From assembly GCA_905221605.1 (NCBI GenBank), contig CAJNDS010000014.1:711420-775419 (forward strand): a DNA stretch of 64,000 bases, given 5' to 3'. Origin of the DNA: Symbiodinium natans (Eukaryota; Sar; Dinophyceae; Suessiales; Symbiodiniaceae). The translations under genes and the position numbers were made by a program. A model generated the notes under the pieces. That model saw only the letters and a program-made list of their open reading frames with translations, was not told the DNA's origin and searched no databases. Shown here piece by piece: positions 1 through 9,630 of the stretch; the stretch's first letter is position 1; each line of letters begins with the position of its first letter.

Positions 1-32
1 CCCAGCCCCTTTGAGCCGTCAGAGAGAGCGAG
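1..32 (+). CDS. possible 3' end of an exon, cut by the window edge
   Basis: The first 32 bases read openly and stop at a consensus 5' splice site, AG|GTGAGA, followed by a T-rich stretch and the first TTTAGGG array. This is the exon-then-G-strand-array order seen throughout the window. Too short to assign. Confidence 0.25.
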
Positions 33-107
33 GTGAGAGCCCGGCCCGGTCGCGGCCCTGATTTTCGTTTTTTTTTTTTTTCCCGTGGCTTGCGCGAGTG
101 TTGAGGG

Positions 108-187
108 GGTAGGGTTTAGGGTTTAGGGTTTAGGGTTTAGGGTTTAGGGTTTAGGGCTTAGGGTTTAGGGTTTAGGGTTTAGGGTTT
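108..187 (+). repeat. interstitial telomere-like array (TTTAGGG)n
   Basis: Near-perfect head-to-tail TTTAGGG units with rare substitutions. It lies just downstream of a possible exon end, so it would form the 5' part of an intron. The following 190-520 holds degenerate units and unique sequence without a convincing gene. Confidence 0.95.
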
Positions 188-1390
188 ATAGGGTTCATGG
201 TGTCTTGACTCAAAAGCCCTTGGCCCCGGACCTCCGTCCCTTCCCTGGTTGCTGCGTTGGGAAACTAGACCCTCCGGAACACCATCTTTCTTCTTAAAGT
301 GATCTGCAAGTGCCCTGCTGCCTTTGAGGATTTCCGAGTCTGGGCCTGTGGAACTTAGCCCAGTAAGACGATTGTGATGAGGGTTTGGGGAGTCTAGGGT
401 TTTAGGGTTTAAAGGCTTTTAAGGGTTTAGGGTTTTGGGTTTTTTCAATGCCCTAGCTCCAAGCCCTCGAGCGGCGTGCCTCAGGCGCCAAATCTGGGGA
501 CATAAGCCGCGACAACCCTAAACCCTAAACCCTAAACCCTAAACCCTAAACTCTAAACCCCGAAACTCAGGTGATACGGCCTTCCGCCTCAAGGAGGCAA
601 TCCTGCACGAAGCTGAGGGGGGGGGGCTCGGGTGCGGGGCCGTCCCATGGAGAGGCTCTACAGGGGCTTAGGAGGTAGGGCATAGTGCTTTACAGGGGCT
701 TAGGAGGGGGGGGTAGGGTATAGTGCTTTAGGGTGTTAGGGTTAGGGCTAGTTTTTTTTTGGTTTTCCGGTTTTTGAGGGTTTAGGGTTCCATTTGGGTA
801 CTTAAGAGAAAGTCACCATCATCCTGAGAGTGGCAAAAGCTGGGCCCCCCAAACACCCGAAAACCCTCCCCAACCCCGCCCCCCCCCATCCCCCCACTTC
901 CCCCAAAGAACCCCAAAACCCAACTGCCCAGTCGCGTCTACTACCGAGGTCGGAGGGGATTGTGAACTCTGAGGAGGATGGCCTGTGGCCCGCCTCAGAT
1001 GCCTTGGGGGGGTAGTTCAGCCTCTTGAGCCCTTTGCCCCTGACTCTTTTTCCCTAGGCCCTGAACCCCGCCAAAGTGTAGCGCCTTCAGCCTAGAGCGC
1101 CGCAAGTGAGAGAGAGCCTAGAGCACCACAAGTGAGTGAGACCTTCGAGCATCCCCATATGTTTCCCTGCTGTGTGTAGGGTTCGAGTCAGGTAATATTT
1201 TTCTTTATTTTTCATTTTTTAAAGTTCAGAGTGTGGGGCTTTCTGGTTTTTTAGGATGTCTATGTAGAGGGTTCAGGATGGGTGTTTAGGTAGCCCCCCG
1301 CCTTCATCGGCGCGCCAGTGAGATGGAATGTCCTCTTGCTGGGCTAGGGCAGTCCGGGGGCCTTAACAATTAGAATGGGGTATTGGGAGT

Positions 1391-1454
1391 TACTATAGTA
1401 TACTTATAAAGGGACCATAAGGGAATACCATTCGTAATTAATTCCGACCCCTAA
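1391..1454. repeat. dispersed short intron element, copy A
   Basis: An AT-rich stretch containing GGGACCATAAGGGAAT and CCGACCCCTA. It resembles 18,793-18,852 in order and spacing. It lies in non-array sequence between telomere-like blocks, as expected for a small dispersed element living in introns. The surrounding 560-1,620 otherwise holds degenerate TTTAGGG units and no gene I can support. Confidence 0.55.
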
Positions 1455-1619
1455 ATTTTGCAGCCTTTGTCTGGAAGGGGTTGGTCTAGGGTTGCACACA
1501 GGAGTTTGAATCACTACCGCATCATCACCCCCCCCTTTCTGGAAACTTTGCACAGGAACAGCATGGAACAGCCCAAACTATACATTCCAATCTACATTGT
1601 CCCCAAATAATTGAGTGGC

Positions 1620-1708
1620 TAAACCCTAAACCCTAAACCCTAAACCCTAAACCCTAAACCCTAAACCCTAAACCCTAAACCCTAAACCCTAAACCCTAAA
1701 CCCTAAAC
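1620..1708 (-). repeat. interstitial telomere-like array (CCCTAAA)n
   Basis: Perfect CCCTAAA units that end a few bases before the exon-like island at 1,721, giving the usual C-strand array upstream of an exon. Confidence 0.95.
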
Positions 1709-1720
1709 GGGGGAGCTTAG

Positions 1721-1800
1721 AGCTGCGGCAAAGGTGCTCTATCAACTTCCTGCACGGGGGCCAGCTGATGGACGAGTCCATGACTCTCTCGGAGGCCAAC
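1721..1800 (+). CDS. exon fragment, ubiquitin-like reading
   Basis: An island between two CCCTAAA arrays, starting after a possible acceptor (GCTTAG). One frame reads as LHGGQLMDESMTLSEAN, which resembles the G-x-x-L-x-(D/E)-x-x-T-L stretch of ubiquitin-like domains. Only about 26 residues are visible, so the family call is weak. The exon end is not clear because the next array is also C-strand. Confidence 0.35.
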
Positions 1801-1836
1801 CCTAAGCCCTGAACCCTAAACCCTAAACCCTAAACC

Positions 1837-2820
1837 CTAAACCCTAAACCCCGAAAGCCCCGACTTAGAGGATCGGGGGACGTAGTAAGGGGTACGAAGT
1901 AGAGTTGTAAGTACCAGAGTTGTAAGTACCCAAAAGGAACCCCTGCTTGAGATTGTCATACTTGGTAACCCTGCTTTATAACTACCCACTACGTGTCCAC
2001 AACCCTCTCCATTAGGAAGGTTTGTTTGGGGGCGTAAAAAACAGAGGGAATGTCTCGAACTTAGTAGGTAGGTGACGTGTTTAAGACAACGATGTTGGGT
2101 ACCCAAAAAGAAGCCTTCTGAACCCCCAAACCTGACCCCGAAAACACTAAACCCCTAAGCCCGAGTAACTTCCCCTCGCCTTCAAGTGCTGGGTTCTTTG
2201 TAGGCCCCTCGAGGTTGGAGAGCCCTCCCCGTTCCTTCAAAAGGGCATTCCGGTAGGCCCCAAACCCCAAACCCTCAGGCCTTTCTCTCGCACCCGAAGC
2301 CCTAAGCGCTGAGCCCTAAGCCTTTGGCCCTATGCCCTTAACTTAAATCCTAAACCCTAAGCCCTGAACCCTAAACCCTAAACTCCAAAACGCCCGCAAA
2401 GGCCCTAAAACCCCTAAGACTGAAGCTTTCCACCTTGAAACCTAGATTCTACTTCGAGGTTCAGGGTACTTATTAACCCAACTATATTATAGCTGTACTC
2501 ATCACCCAATTATGACCAGATTCGGGCACGGGGCTTCTAAGTGGGTTCTAAACCTTAAACCCAAAACCCAAAACCCTAAACCCTAAACCCTAAACCCTAA
2601 ACCCAGACCCCTAAACCCTAAACCCTAAGCCTGAACCCTAATTCCTAAACCTTAAACCCTAAACCCTAATAAGGTTATAAGTGGGTTACAAGTACAGTTA
2701 CAATTGGCTAGTAAGTGCCCTGAACCTCCAAGTAACTGGCCACCCTAAACCCCAAACCCCAAACCCTAAACCCTAAACCCGAAACCCTAAACCCTAAGCC
2801 CTAAACCCTAAACCCTAAAC
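1837..2820. other. non-array sequence and degenerate CCCTAAA units, no gene seen
   Basis: This stretch mixes degenerate CCCTAAA units with unique AT-rich sequence. Around 2,709-2,735 it carries a third, slightly shorter member of the family ending GAACCTCCAAGTA, also found at 10,580 and 36,098. Open frames here lack coding character and run into telomere-like units. Confidence 0.5.
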
Positions 2821-2846
2821 CCTGAATGATTCTAGCTGGTTTCCAG

Positions 2847-2881
2847 CTGTGCGCCAGGCCGGAATCCGAGATGGCGACCAG
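2847..2881 (+). CDS. very short exon, PDZ-like motif
   Basis: Bounded by TTTCCAG on the left and CAG|GTGGGCG on the right, with a C-strand array upstream and a G-strand array downstream. It reads VRQAGIRDGDQ, resembling the A-G-(I/L)-x-x-G-D core of PDZ domains. Both splice signals look good but the coding length is only about 12 codons, so the family call is tentative. Confidence 0.35.
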
Positions 2882-3919
2882 GTGGGCGTTGGGGGCCTTT
2901 GGGGGCCTAGAGGGGGGTTTAGGGTTTAGGGTTTAGGGTTTAGGGTTTGGGGTTTAGGGTTTGGGGTTTAGGGTTTGGGGTTTTGGGTTTGGGGTTTAGG
3001 GTTTCGGGGCATGTGCTGAATCCCGAATCCAGTATTGCGGGGGCAGCAAGGAAGGTTTAGTTCATTAAACCCTAAACCCTAAACCCTAACCCCTAGACCC
3101 TAAACCCTAAACCCTAACCCCTAAACCCTAAACCCTAAACCCTGGAACCCTTGATCCTCCCAAGCTTTGTCCGGCCAGGTCCAGCTGGTTCGCAGCCCTT
3201 TGCCCGGAACTCGGGCCTCGGATTCTTGAACGGGTTTTGGGGTTTGGGGTTTAGGGTTTAGGGTTTAGGGGTTTAGGAGTTTTGGGGTTTAGGGGGATTA
3301 TTGGGGTTTAGGGTTTAGGGGTTTAGGGGTTTAGGGGTTTAGGGTTTTGGGATTTTGGGGTTTAGGGTTTTGGGATTTTGGGGTTTAGGGGCTGTGAGTT
3401 TGGGGGCTGGGGGGTTTAGAGTTTGGATTTTGGGGTTTGGGGTTGCGGGTTCGCGTGGTCAAGGGTCTAAGGGTTAAGTTTAAGGTTTCATGGTTCAATG
3501 CTTAAGGGCTCAAAGTTTCAGGCCCAAGGTTGTAGGACGTTACCAAGCCCTAAGCTCAAAAGCCCTAGCCCTAAACCCTTAAACCCTAAGGCTCTACCCT
3601 GCAATCCCGAACCCAAAGCCTACATGGCTCGACCCCTAAACCCCTAAACCCCGAAACCCCCTAAACCCGCCTAAACCCCCCTAAACCCCTGAACCCCTGA
3701 AGCCCCAAAACCCTTAAACCCCCCTCAACCTCCCCCCCCCCCACCCCCCCGACCCTAAACCCTGAACCCTAAACCCTAAACCGCAAACCCCAATCCCCAA
3801 GCCCCAAACCCTAAACCCTAAACCCCAATCCCCCACCCCCCCCTACCCCTTGCAAACCCAAAGCTGCCAACCCCCCCCCCGCCGTAATATGTTCCCTTAT
3901 GGTAGCTATACCTTAAACC

Positions 3920-4253
3920 CGAAATGCTAAACCCTAAAACCCCTAAACCCCTAAAAAACCCCCTAAACCCTAAACTAAACCCCTAACCCCTAAACCCTAA
4001 CCCTAAACCCCTAAACCCCTAACCCCTAAACCCCTAAACCCCTAAACCTACCCTAAACCCCTAAACCCCTAAACCCCTAAAACCCCTAAACCCCTAAACC
4101 CGTAAACCCCTAAACCCTAAACCCTAAACCCCGAAACCCCGAAACCCCGAAACCCTAAACCCTAAACCCCTAAACCCTAAACCCTAAACCCTAAACCCTA
4201 AACCCTAAACCCTAAACCCTAAACCCTAAACCCTAAACCCTAAACCCTAAACC
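3920..4253 (-). repeat. interstitial C-strand array, mixed CCCTAAA and CCCCTAAA
   Basis: The left part is dominated by the octamer CCCCTAAA and the right part by heptamer CCCTAAA, with short runs of CCCCGAAA. It ends directly at the WD40 exon at 4,258. Sequence 3,010-3,920 upstream is a patchwork of degenerate G- and C-strand units. Confidence 0.93.
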
Positions 4254-4257
4254 GTAG

Positions 4258-4315
4258 GCGATGCCTCACTGCGTCCTTGGATGGCACCGTGCGCCTCTGG
4301 CAGCTGGACTCCAAG
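4258..4315 (+). CDS. WD40 half-blade exon
   Basis: The island between a CCCTAAA array (acceptor GTAG|G) and a TTTAGGG array (possible GC donor after CCAAG). It reads CLTASLDGTVRLWQLDSK, a typical WD40 strand-c piece: T-A-S-x-D-G-T-V-R-L-W. The parent gene is uncertain; it may be joined to the WD40 exon at 6,738. Coding identity is more secure than exon limits. Confidence 0.6.
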
Positions 4316-4337
4316 GCCTCCCCTTTCTTTTTTCAAA

Positions 4338-4470
4338 GGGTTTAGGGTTTAGGGTTTAGGGTTAGGGTTTAGGGTTTAGGGTTTAGGGTTTAGGGTTTAG
4401 GGTTTAGGGTTTAGGGTTTAGGGTTTAGGGTTTAGCGTTTAGGGTTCAGGGTTTAGGGTTTAGGGTTCAG
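4338..4470 (+). repeat. interstitial telomere-like array (TTTAGGG)n
   Basis: Near-perfect TTTAGGG units directly downstream of the WD40 exon, forming the 5' part of its following intron. Confidence 0.95.
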
Positions 4471-4670
4471 GAGTTTAGGGCTCAAGAAGGTGAGCTGGCG
4501 ATCAGCGGCGTTTCCCTTCTCTTCGTAGAGATGCGTCTTTTGTGAGGAGGCCCTTTTCACTTGCTAAGTAGGGTTAGTAAGCCATGGGGACCCTAAACCC
4601 TAAACCCTAAGCCCTAAATCCTAAACCCTAAACCCTAAAACCAAAATCCTAAACCCTAAGCCCTAAACAG

Positions 4671-4997
4671 CACTGGGGGTTACGAAGTCGACTTGCAAAG
4701 TCAAAAAAGGGCTTCCAACTGTGAGGATACTCCCCACTACTCCGTACCTAAGGCTCCCCAGGCGCCTACCCCTAAACCCAAAACCCTAAACACTCCTAAA
4801 CCCTAAACCCTAAACCTTAAGCCCTAAACCCTTAGCCCTAAACCCTAAACCCTAAACCCTAGACCCTAAACCCTAAACCCTAAAACCTAAACCCTAAACC
4901 CTAAACCCTATAAAGAAGGGCTTCCAACTGTGAGGCGACGGATGAGACGAACCCTTTCATTAGCTTCCGAGAGGAGGAGGCGCAGACGGGCCCACAG
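4671..4997 (+). CDS. two exons of an unrecognised protein split by a 209-bp direct-repeat-flanked intron
   Basis: Exon one is 4,671-4,725 (after CCCTAAACAG) and exon two is 4,935-4,997 (before CAG|GTCTTT). Joined, they give one frame that reads across the junction as QKRASNCEATDETNPF and continues as acidic, polar sequence. The intron 4,726-4,934 starts GA and ends AG, with G as the next base, the non-canonical type known from dinoflagellates. A 20-bp sequence, AAGGGCTTCCAACTGTGAGG, is present at 4,707-4,726 and 4,916-4,935, so splicing restores one copy. The intron body is mostly CCCTAAA array. I do not recognise the protein. The continuous frame across the junction supports real coding. Confidence 0.6.
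4707..4726 (+). repeat. 20-bp direct repeat, left copy at splice junction
   Basis: Identical to 4,916-4,935 over 20 bases. It spans the exon-intron junction and looks like a target-site duplication of an inserted intron. Confidence 0.85.
4916..4935 (+). repeat. 20-bp direct repeat, right copy at splice junction
   Basis: The partner of 4,707-4,726. The acceptor AG lies inside this copy, at 4,933-4,934. Confidence 0.85.
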
Positions 4998-5002
4998 GTC
5001 TT

Positions 5003-5150
5003 TAGGGGTTTAGGGTTTGGGGTTTGTTTGGGGTTTAGGGTTTAGGGTTTGGGGTTTAGGGTTTAGGGTTTAGGGTTTGGGGTTTGGGGTTTAGGGTTTA
5101 GGGTTTGGGGTTTAGGGTTCAGGGTTCAGGGTTTAGGGTTCAGGGTTTCG
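5003..5150 (+). repeat. interstitial G-strand array, TTTAGGG with TTTGGGG variants
   Basis: Follows the exon ending at 4,997. The stretch from here to 6,738 holds degenerate CCCTAAA-type units and short unique pieces. The open frame at 6,220-6,516 is mostly repeat-derived and is not called. Confidence 0.9.
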
Positions 5151-6737
5151 GGTGTACCCAAACGCTAAAACCCCAGTCCCCGAAAGCCCTAAAGCCCTAA
5201 ACCCTACAGCCCTAACCGCCAAGACACTAAAACCCTAAACCCCTAACGCCCCAAACCCTAAAACCTCTAGAGCCCTAAAGCCCTCAACCAGACCCATAAA
5301 GCAAGCATAAAGCCCTGGAACCCTAAACTCTAAACCCTTTAAAGCTCTAAAGCTCTGTGGCACCGAAACCCTCACCAAGCCTTGAGCGCCCGAACGGCTA
5401 CGACCCTCAAAGCCCTAGCGCACTAAACCCAAAGACCCAACCTAGAGCAGCAACCCGTGAGACCCCAAGGCCCTAGGGTTGAGGGTTTAGGGTTTAGCCC
5501 TTAAAGCCAAAAGTCCCCCAACACCCAAAAACAGCCCTAAACCCTAAACCCTAAACCCTAAACCCTAAACCCTAAACCCTAAACCCTAAACCCTAAAACC
5601 TTCAAAGCCCTGAAGCTTCAAACCTTGGGCTCAGGGTTTAGGGCCTAGGGTGTAGGGCTTCGGGCTTAAAACTTAGGGCTTAGGGAGTCTCAGTGTTTCC
5701 GGGGGCATTTCGGCCATAAACTGTAAACATGAGCCCACAAAGGCTGAAACCCTAAACCCTAAACCCTAAAACCCCAAACCCTAAAACCCCAAACCCTAAA
5801 CAGCCCCCAAATCCCAAAAAAAGTTCGGGAGCCCTCAGTCCCCAAGCCCGATTAACAGCATAAGCCCTTCAACCCTCTGAAACTTTGCGTCGTCCCGGAA
5901 GGCCCGAAACCCTGAACCCTAAACTTCCTAAACCCGAAACGTTTCAAACCCTAAACCCTATAGCCTAAAGCCTAAAGCCTAAACCCTAAACCCTAAACCC
6001 TGAACCCTGAACCCTGAACCCTAAACCGTAAACCCTAAACCCTACCACTGGGAAACCAAGCCCGGGTTAACCCCCTAAACCTCTAAACCCCTAAACCCTT
6101 GAGGCCCTAAGCACCCTGCTTCCCTAAGGCCCTGGATAGCCATGGGCCGGTCCTTTCCGCTTCCCTCGCGCCGGGAAGCCTGTTGGGGTTTGGGGTTTAG
6201 GGCTTAGGGGTTTAGGGGTTTGGGGTTTAGGGTTTGGGGTGTGGGGTTTAATCACGTGCTTATGGGTTTGGGGTTTTGGGTTTGGGGTTACGGGTTTGGG
6301 GTTTGGGGTTTCGGGTTTGGGGTGGCACATGTTTCTGATGCAGTCCGTCTCGGTTCCCCCTACTGTGAGCTCTCACAGGCCTGCACCCAAACCATTGCCT
6401 TGTCTGTCTCGCAAGAAGAATCCACTTTCAAGATTTTCGTTAGGGAGGGGTCGGAGGGTAGGGACCCCGCCTGGGAAAGCCCTGAAACCCCGAAACCCGA
6501 GCCCTTAAACCCCTAAACCCTAAACCCCTAAACCCCATAAACCCCTAAACCCCGAAACCGCTAAACCCCTAAACTTTTAAACCCCTAAGCCCCTTAAACC
6601 CCTTGAACTCCTTAAACCCCTTAAAAACCCTTAAGCCGTTAAACCCCTTAACCCTAAAGCCCCTTAAACCCCTTAAACCCCTTAAACCCCTTAACCCTAA
6701 ACCCTAAACCCTAAACCCTAAACCCTAAACCCCTAAA

Positions 6738-6810
6738 CACGTTGTCTCTTGGTCCGCACCCTGCGCCGGCCTGAGGCCCGATGGGCGGTCGCTGCTAACT
6801 GTGGCCGCAG
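6738..6810 (+). CDS. WD40 half-blade exon
   Basis: Lies after a long C-strand array (about 6,500-6,735) and ends at CCGCAG|GTGGGTTTAGGG, where the donor runs straight into the G-strand array. The frame reads HVVSWSAPCAGLRPDGRS and then LLTVAA, matching the WD40 a-b strands (F/L-x-P-D-G-x-x-L-L-T). Possibly the same gene as 4,258. Confidence 0.55.
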
Positions 6811-7461
6811 GTGGGTTTAGGGTTTAGGGTTTAGGGTTTAGGGTTTGGCGTTTAAGGAGGTCTTCGGGTTAGGAATTTAAGGTTTCAATTCAAGGTTTTG
6901 GAGTATAGAGCTCGGGGTTTGGGGCTTTAGGCTTCAGAGATTTAGGGTTGAGGGTTTAGGCTTTTTTAGGGCTTAGGGTCTCAGGGTTGGGGGTTTTTGG
7001 GGTGATTAGGGTCCTTGAGGGGACGGGGGTGTCGGGGTGGAGTGTTTCGGGTTGAGCCATATCCTCAATCCAAGCCCCAAACCCCAAGCCCCAAACCCCC
7101 AACCCCAAACACCAAACCGCAAACCGCAAACCCTAAACCACAAACAGTAAACCCTAAACCCTCAGCCTCACACGTCACAGAAATCCTCGGCAAGGGGGCG
7201 AGGGCCAACTGTGGTGCGACCGGCCCTCGGCACTTTGGGATTGGGAACAGGGTTTAGGGGGTAGGGTTAGGGTTTGCCCAATGCTGAACCCCGAAACCCT
7301 TTTCCTTGAACCCCTAAACCCGAAACCCCTTAACCCGTAGACCCCTAAGCCCAAACCCCGAAGCCCTAAACCTAAAGCCCTAAACCCTAAACCCTAAACC
7401 CCTAAACCCTAAACCCTAAACCCTAAACCCTAAACCCCTAAACCCTAAACCCCGAAAGCCC

Positions 7462-7555
7462 GAGAAGCCCCAAGGTAAGACCCTGAAAACTGAGGCGGAG
7501 ACGGGCAGGGCCATGGGAGAACTTCAGGGAGCCGCGGCCGAAGCCTCGGTTTGCG
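7462..7555 (+). CDS. exon of an unrecognised protein
   Basis: Between a CCCTAAA array and a TTTAGGG array, with the donor G|GTTTAGG supplied by the array. The frame includes EKPQGKTLKTEAETGRAMGE and is charged and Ala-rich. No family recognised. The acceptor is not defined. Confidence 0.4.
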
Positions 7556-8016
7556 GTTTAGGAGCTTTTGGGGTTCAGGGTTTAGGGTTTAGGGTTTAGG
7601 GTTTAGGGTTTAGGGTTTAGGGTTTAGGGTTTAGGGTTTAGGGTTTAGGGATATTGGGGTGTCGGGGTTTAGTGTTAAGGGCTGTGGCTTTGGGATGTTT
7701 TCGGTGAGGACCTCATGAGGGATTTCATGCGGTTGCTGAGGTCATTTTGTCTTCTTTGGCTTAGTTTGGGGGGTGGGGTAGGATTAGATGTAGCTTTGGC
7801 CCTAAACCCTAAACCCTAAACCCTAAACCCTAAACCCTAAACCCGAAACCCGAAACCCTAAACCCTAAACCCTAAACCCTAACTTACGTTTAAACCAAAC
7901 CGCAAACCCCCCTCCCCATCGCCCTCCAAAAAGAAAGGGCTGGTGGCTTGGTCCCTCTGTGGCCTGCAGAACCCTTAAAGAGTTTACATACATATACACA
8001 CATATGTATATAAATG

Positions 8017-8142
8017 TGTACATATATATATATATATATATATCTATCTATCTATCTATTTATCTCTCTCTCTCTATTGTATATTTCGTAGGATATTAGA
8101 GAGAGAGAGAGAGAGAGATATATATATATATATATATATATC
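8017..8142. repeat. TA, TATC and GA microsatellite cluster
   Basis: Consecutive runs of TA, TATC, TC, GA and TA dinucleotide or tetranucleotide units. The (TC) and (GA) runs and the two (TA) runs are mutually complementary, so the block could form a long hairpin. No coding potential. Confidence 0.9.
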
Positions 8143-8503
8143 GTAGGAAATTAGGTATCCTACAACCCAGAGCCACAACACACACAGAGGCACCCCCAAA
8201 GCCCCGACAAAACCCCCAAGGCCCAATTCCTGGGTTTAGGGTAGGGTTTAGGGTTTGGGGTTTAGGGTTTAGGGTTTAGGGTTTAGGGTTTAGGTAAACC
8301 CCCAAGGCCCTGAACCCCCAGCGGCCGAGAGCTGCAAGAGCCTCAGCAGCTCAAGCCTAATTCCCCAGCTGAATCCAAAGACCACACCTTCAGACTCCGA
8401 AAAACCTTGAGGCCACTGGACAATTCTGCCCTGGCGGCAGTCGCGTCGGGATCCTCACTTTTTGCCTGGCCTTGACAAGCCTCTTCTTCTTGATTCGTGG
8501 CAG

Positions 8504-8631
8504 GGGCGGCGGATGTGTTTACGCATAGCGCAAAAGAAGCACCAATTGAAAATCGACCCGGTAGGTTTGGACGTAGAAAGGCAGTGCGCTTGATACAGGT
8601 ACAACCTCCCGGCAAGGTCATGGGTACTTAG
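8504..8631 (+). CDS. terminal exon of an unrecognised protein
   Basis: Starts after a strong 3' splice site (CTTCTTCTTGATTCGTGGCAG, AG at 8,502-8,503) and reads to a TAG at 8,629-8,631. Residues include ADVFTHSAKEAPIENRPG and a basic RFGRRKAV segment. There are no membrane segments and no family I recognise. Upstream sequence 8,330-8,500 may hold another exon but no frame is convincing. Confidence 0.4.
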
Positions 8632-9119
8632 AGGGGTGCTTCTCTAAGTCCCTCAAGGACTAAATGAAACCTCAAAGGGTTTATGGTTCATCTTTTCCAA
8701 AAAGGGATTATAGTAGCAGAGGGTATATGACCCCAATATTAGGGTTCATTGCGTTCTCTAAGTCAGGGTCCCTTTTAAAGGGACCCTTGTGAGAGCGCTG
8801 GTTCGCGGAGGTCCCAGCAGTGCCCCTTTGTGAATCCAGGTTGAGGGCCTTTGTTTACCATTCCTCAACCCTAAGCCCCTAAACCCCTAAACCCTTAAAC
8901 CTCTAAACCCTAAACCCTAAACCCCAAACCCTAAACCCGCAACCCGTAACCCTAAACCCTCAACCCTAAACCCTAAACCCAAGACTCGATGATGATGTCC
9001 GCGTTCGATTGGCAGAGCGGGCCTGAGTAGGGTTTAGGGTTACCGACCATCGTATCGCAGTCGTCGCGCAGTCAGAGCCGGTGGGAGTCCAGACGTCGGA
9101 CCTATGGCAGCGTGTGAAA

Positions 9120-9207
9120 TAGGGTTTAGGGGTTTAGGGGTTTAGGGGTTTAGAGGTTTAGGGGTTTAGGGTTTAGGGTTTAGGGTTTAGCGTTTAGGGT
9201 TTAGGAG
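9120..9207 (+). repeat. interstitial G-strand array, TTTAGGGG then TTTAGGG
   Basis: The left half uses the octamer and the right half the heptamer. It is the last array before the FAD-oxidoreductase gene. Confidence 0.93.
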
Positions 9208-9450
9208 AGTCACTAAGGACCCCCAAAATAGAGCCCCAAATGGTAGGGATCCCCTTTTTTCAGGTACCCCCAAATATCGTACACCCCCAAATGTGAGGAA
9301 GACTCACTGTGTCTGCTGCTATTGCTGCTCGAAAAACCAGCATGTCGGGGGGTTGTTCTATCAAAGGGCCCTTAGACTTCTAACCTGTTTTTAGTCAATG
9401 CTTGAGGGGCCGGCAGTCTGCAGCGGCAGTTGAAGAGATATTTTTATTAC

Positions 9451-9582
9451 ATTTATTACGATTGTTGCTACCATGACGATAACAATGATTATTATTATTA
9501 TTGCTATTATTGTTATTGTTATTATGATGATTATGATGACTACTATTACTATCATTATCATTATTATTGTTATTATTATTAC
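9451..9582. repeat. ATT/ATG/TTG trinucleotide-rich tract
   Basis: Imperfect trinucleotide repeats with period 3. The Asn- and Ile-rich frames on the minus strand and the Tyr-rich frame on the plus strand are by-products. It lies just 5' of the oxidoreductase start at 9,631. Confidence 0.85.
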
Positions 9583-9630
9583 AGTTGGCGCCACTGTTCG
9601 CCTTCGGGTGGCCACGAGTGAGCGAGTGCC

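Noticed and set aside
8343-8621. 92-codon minus-strand frame
   Set aside because: Antisense to the better-supported + terminal exon at 8,504-8,631, which has a strong acceptor.
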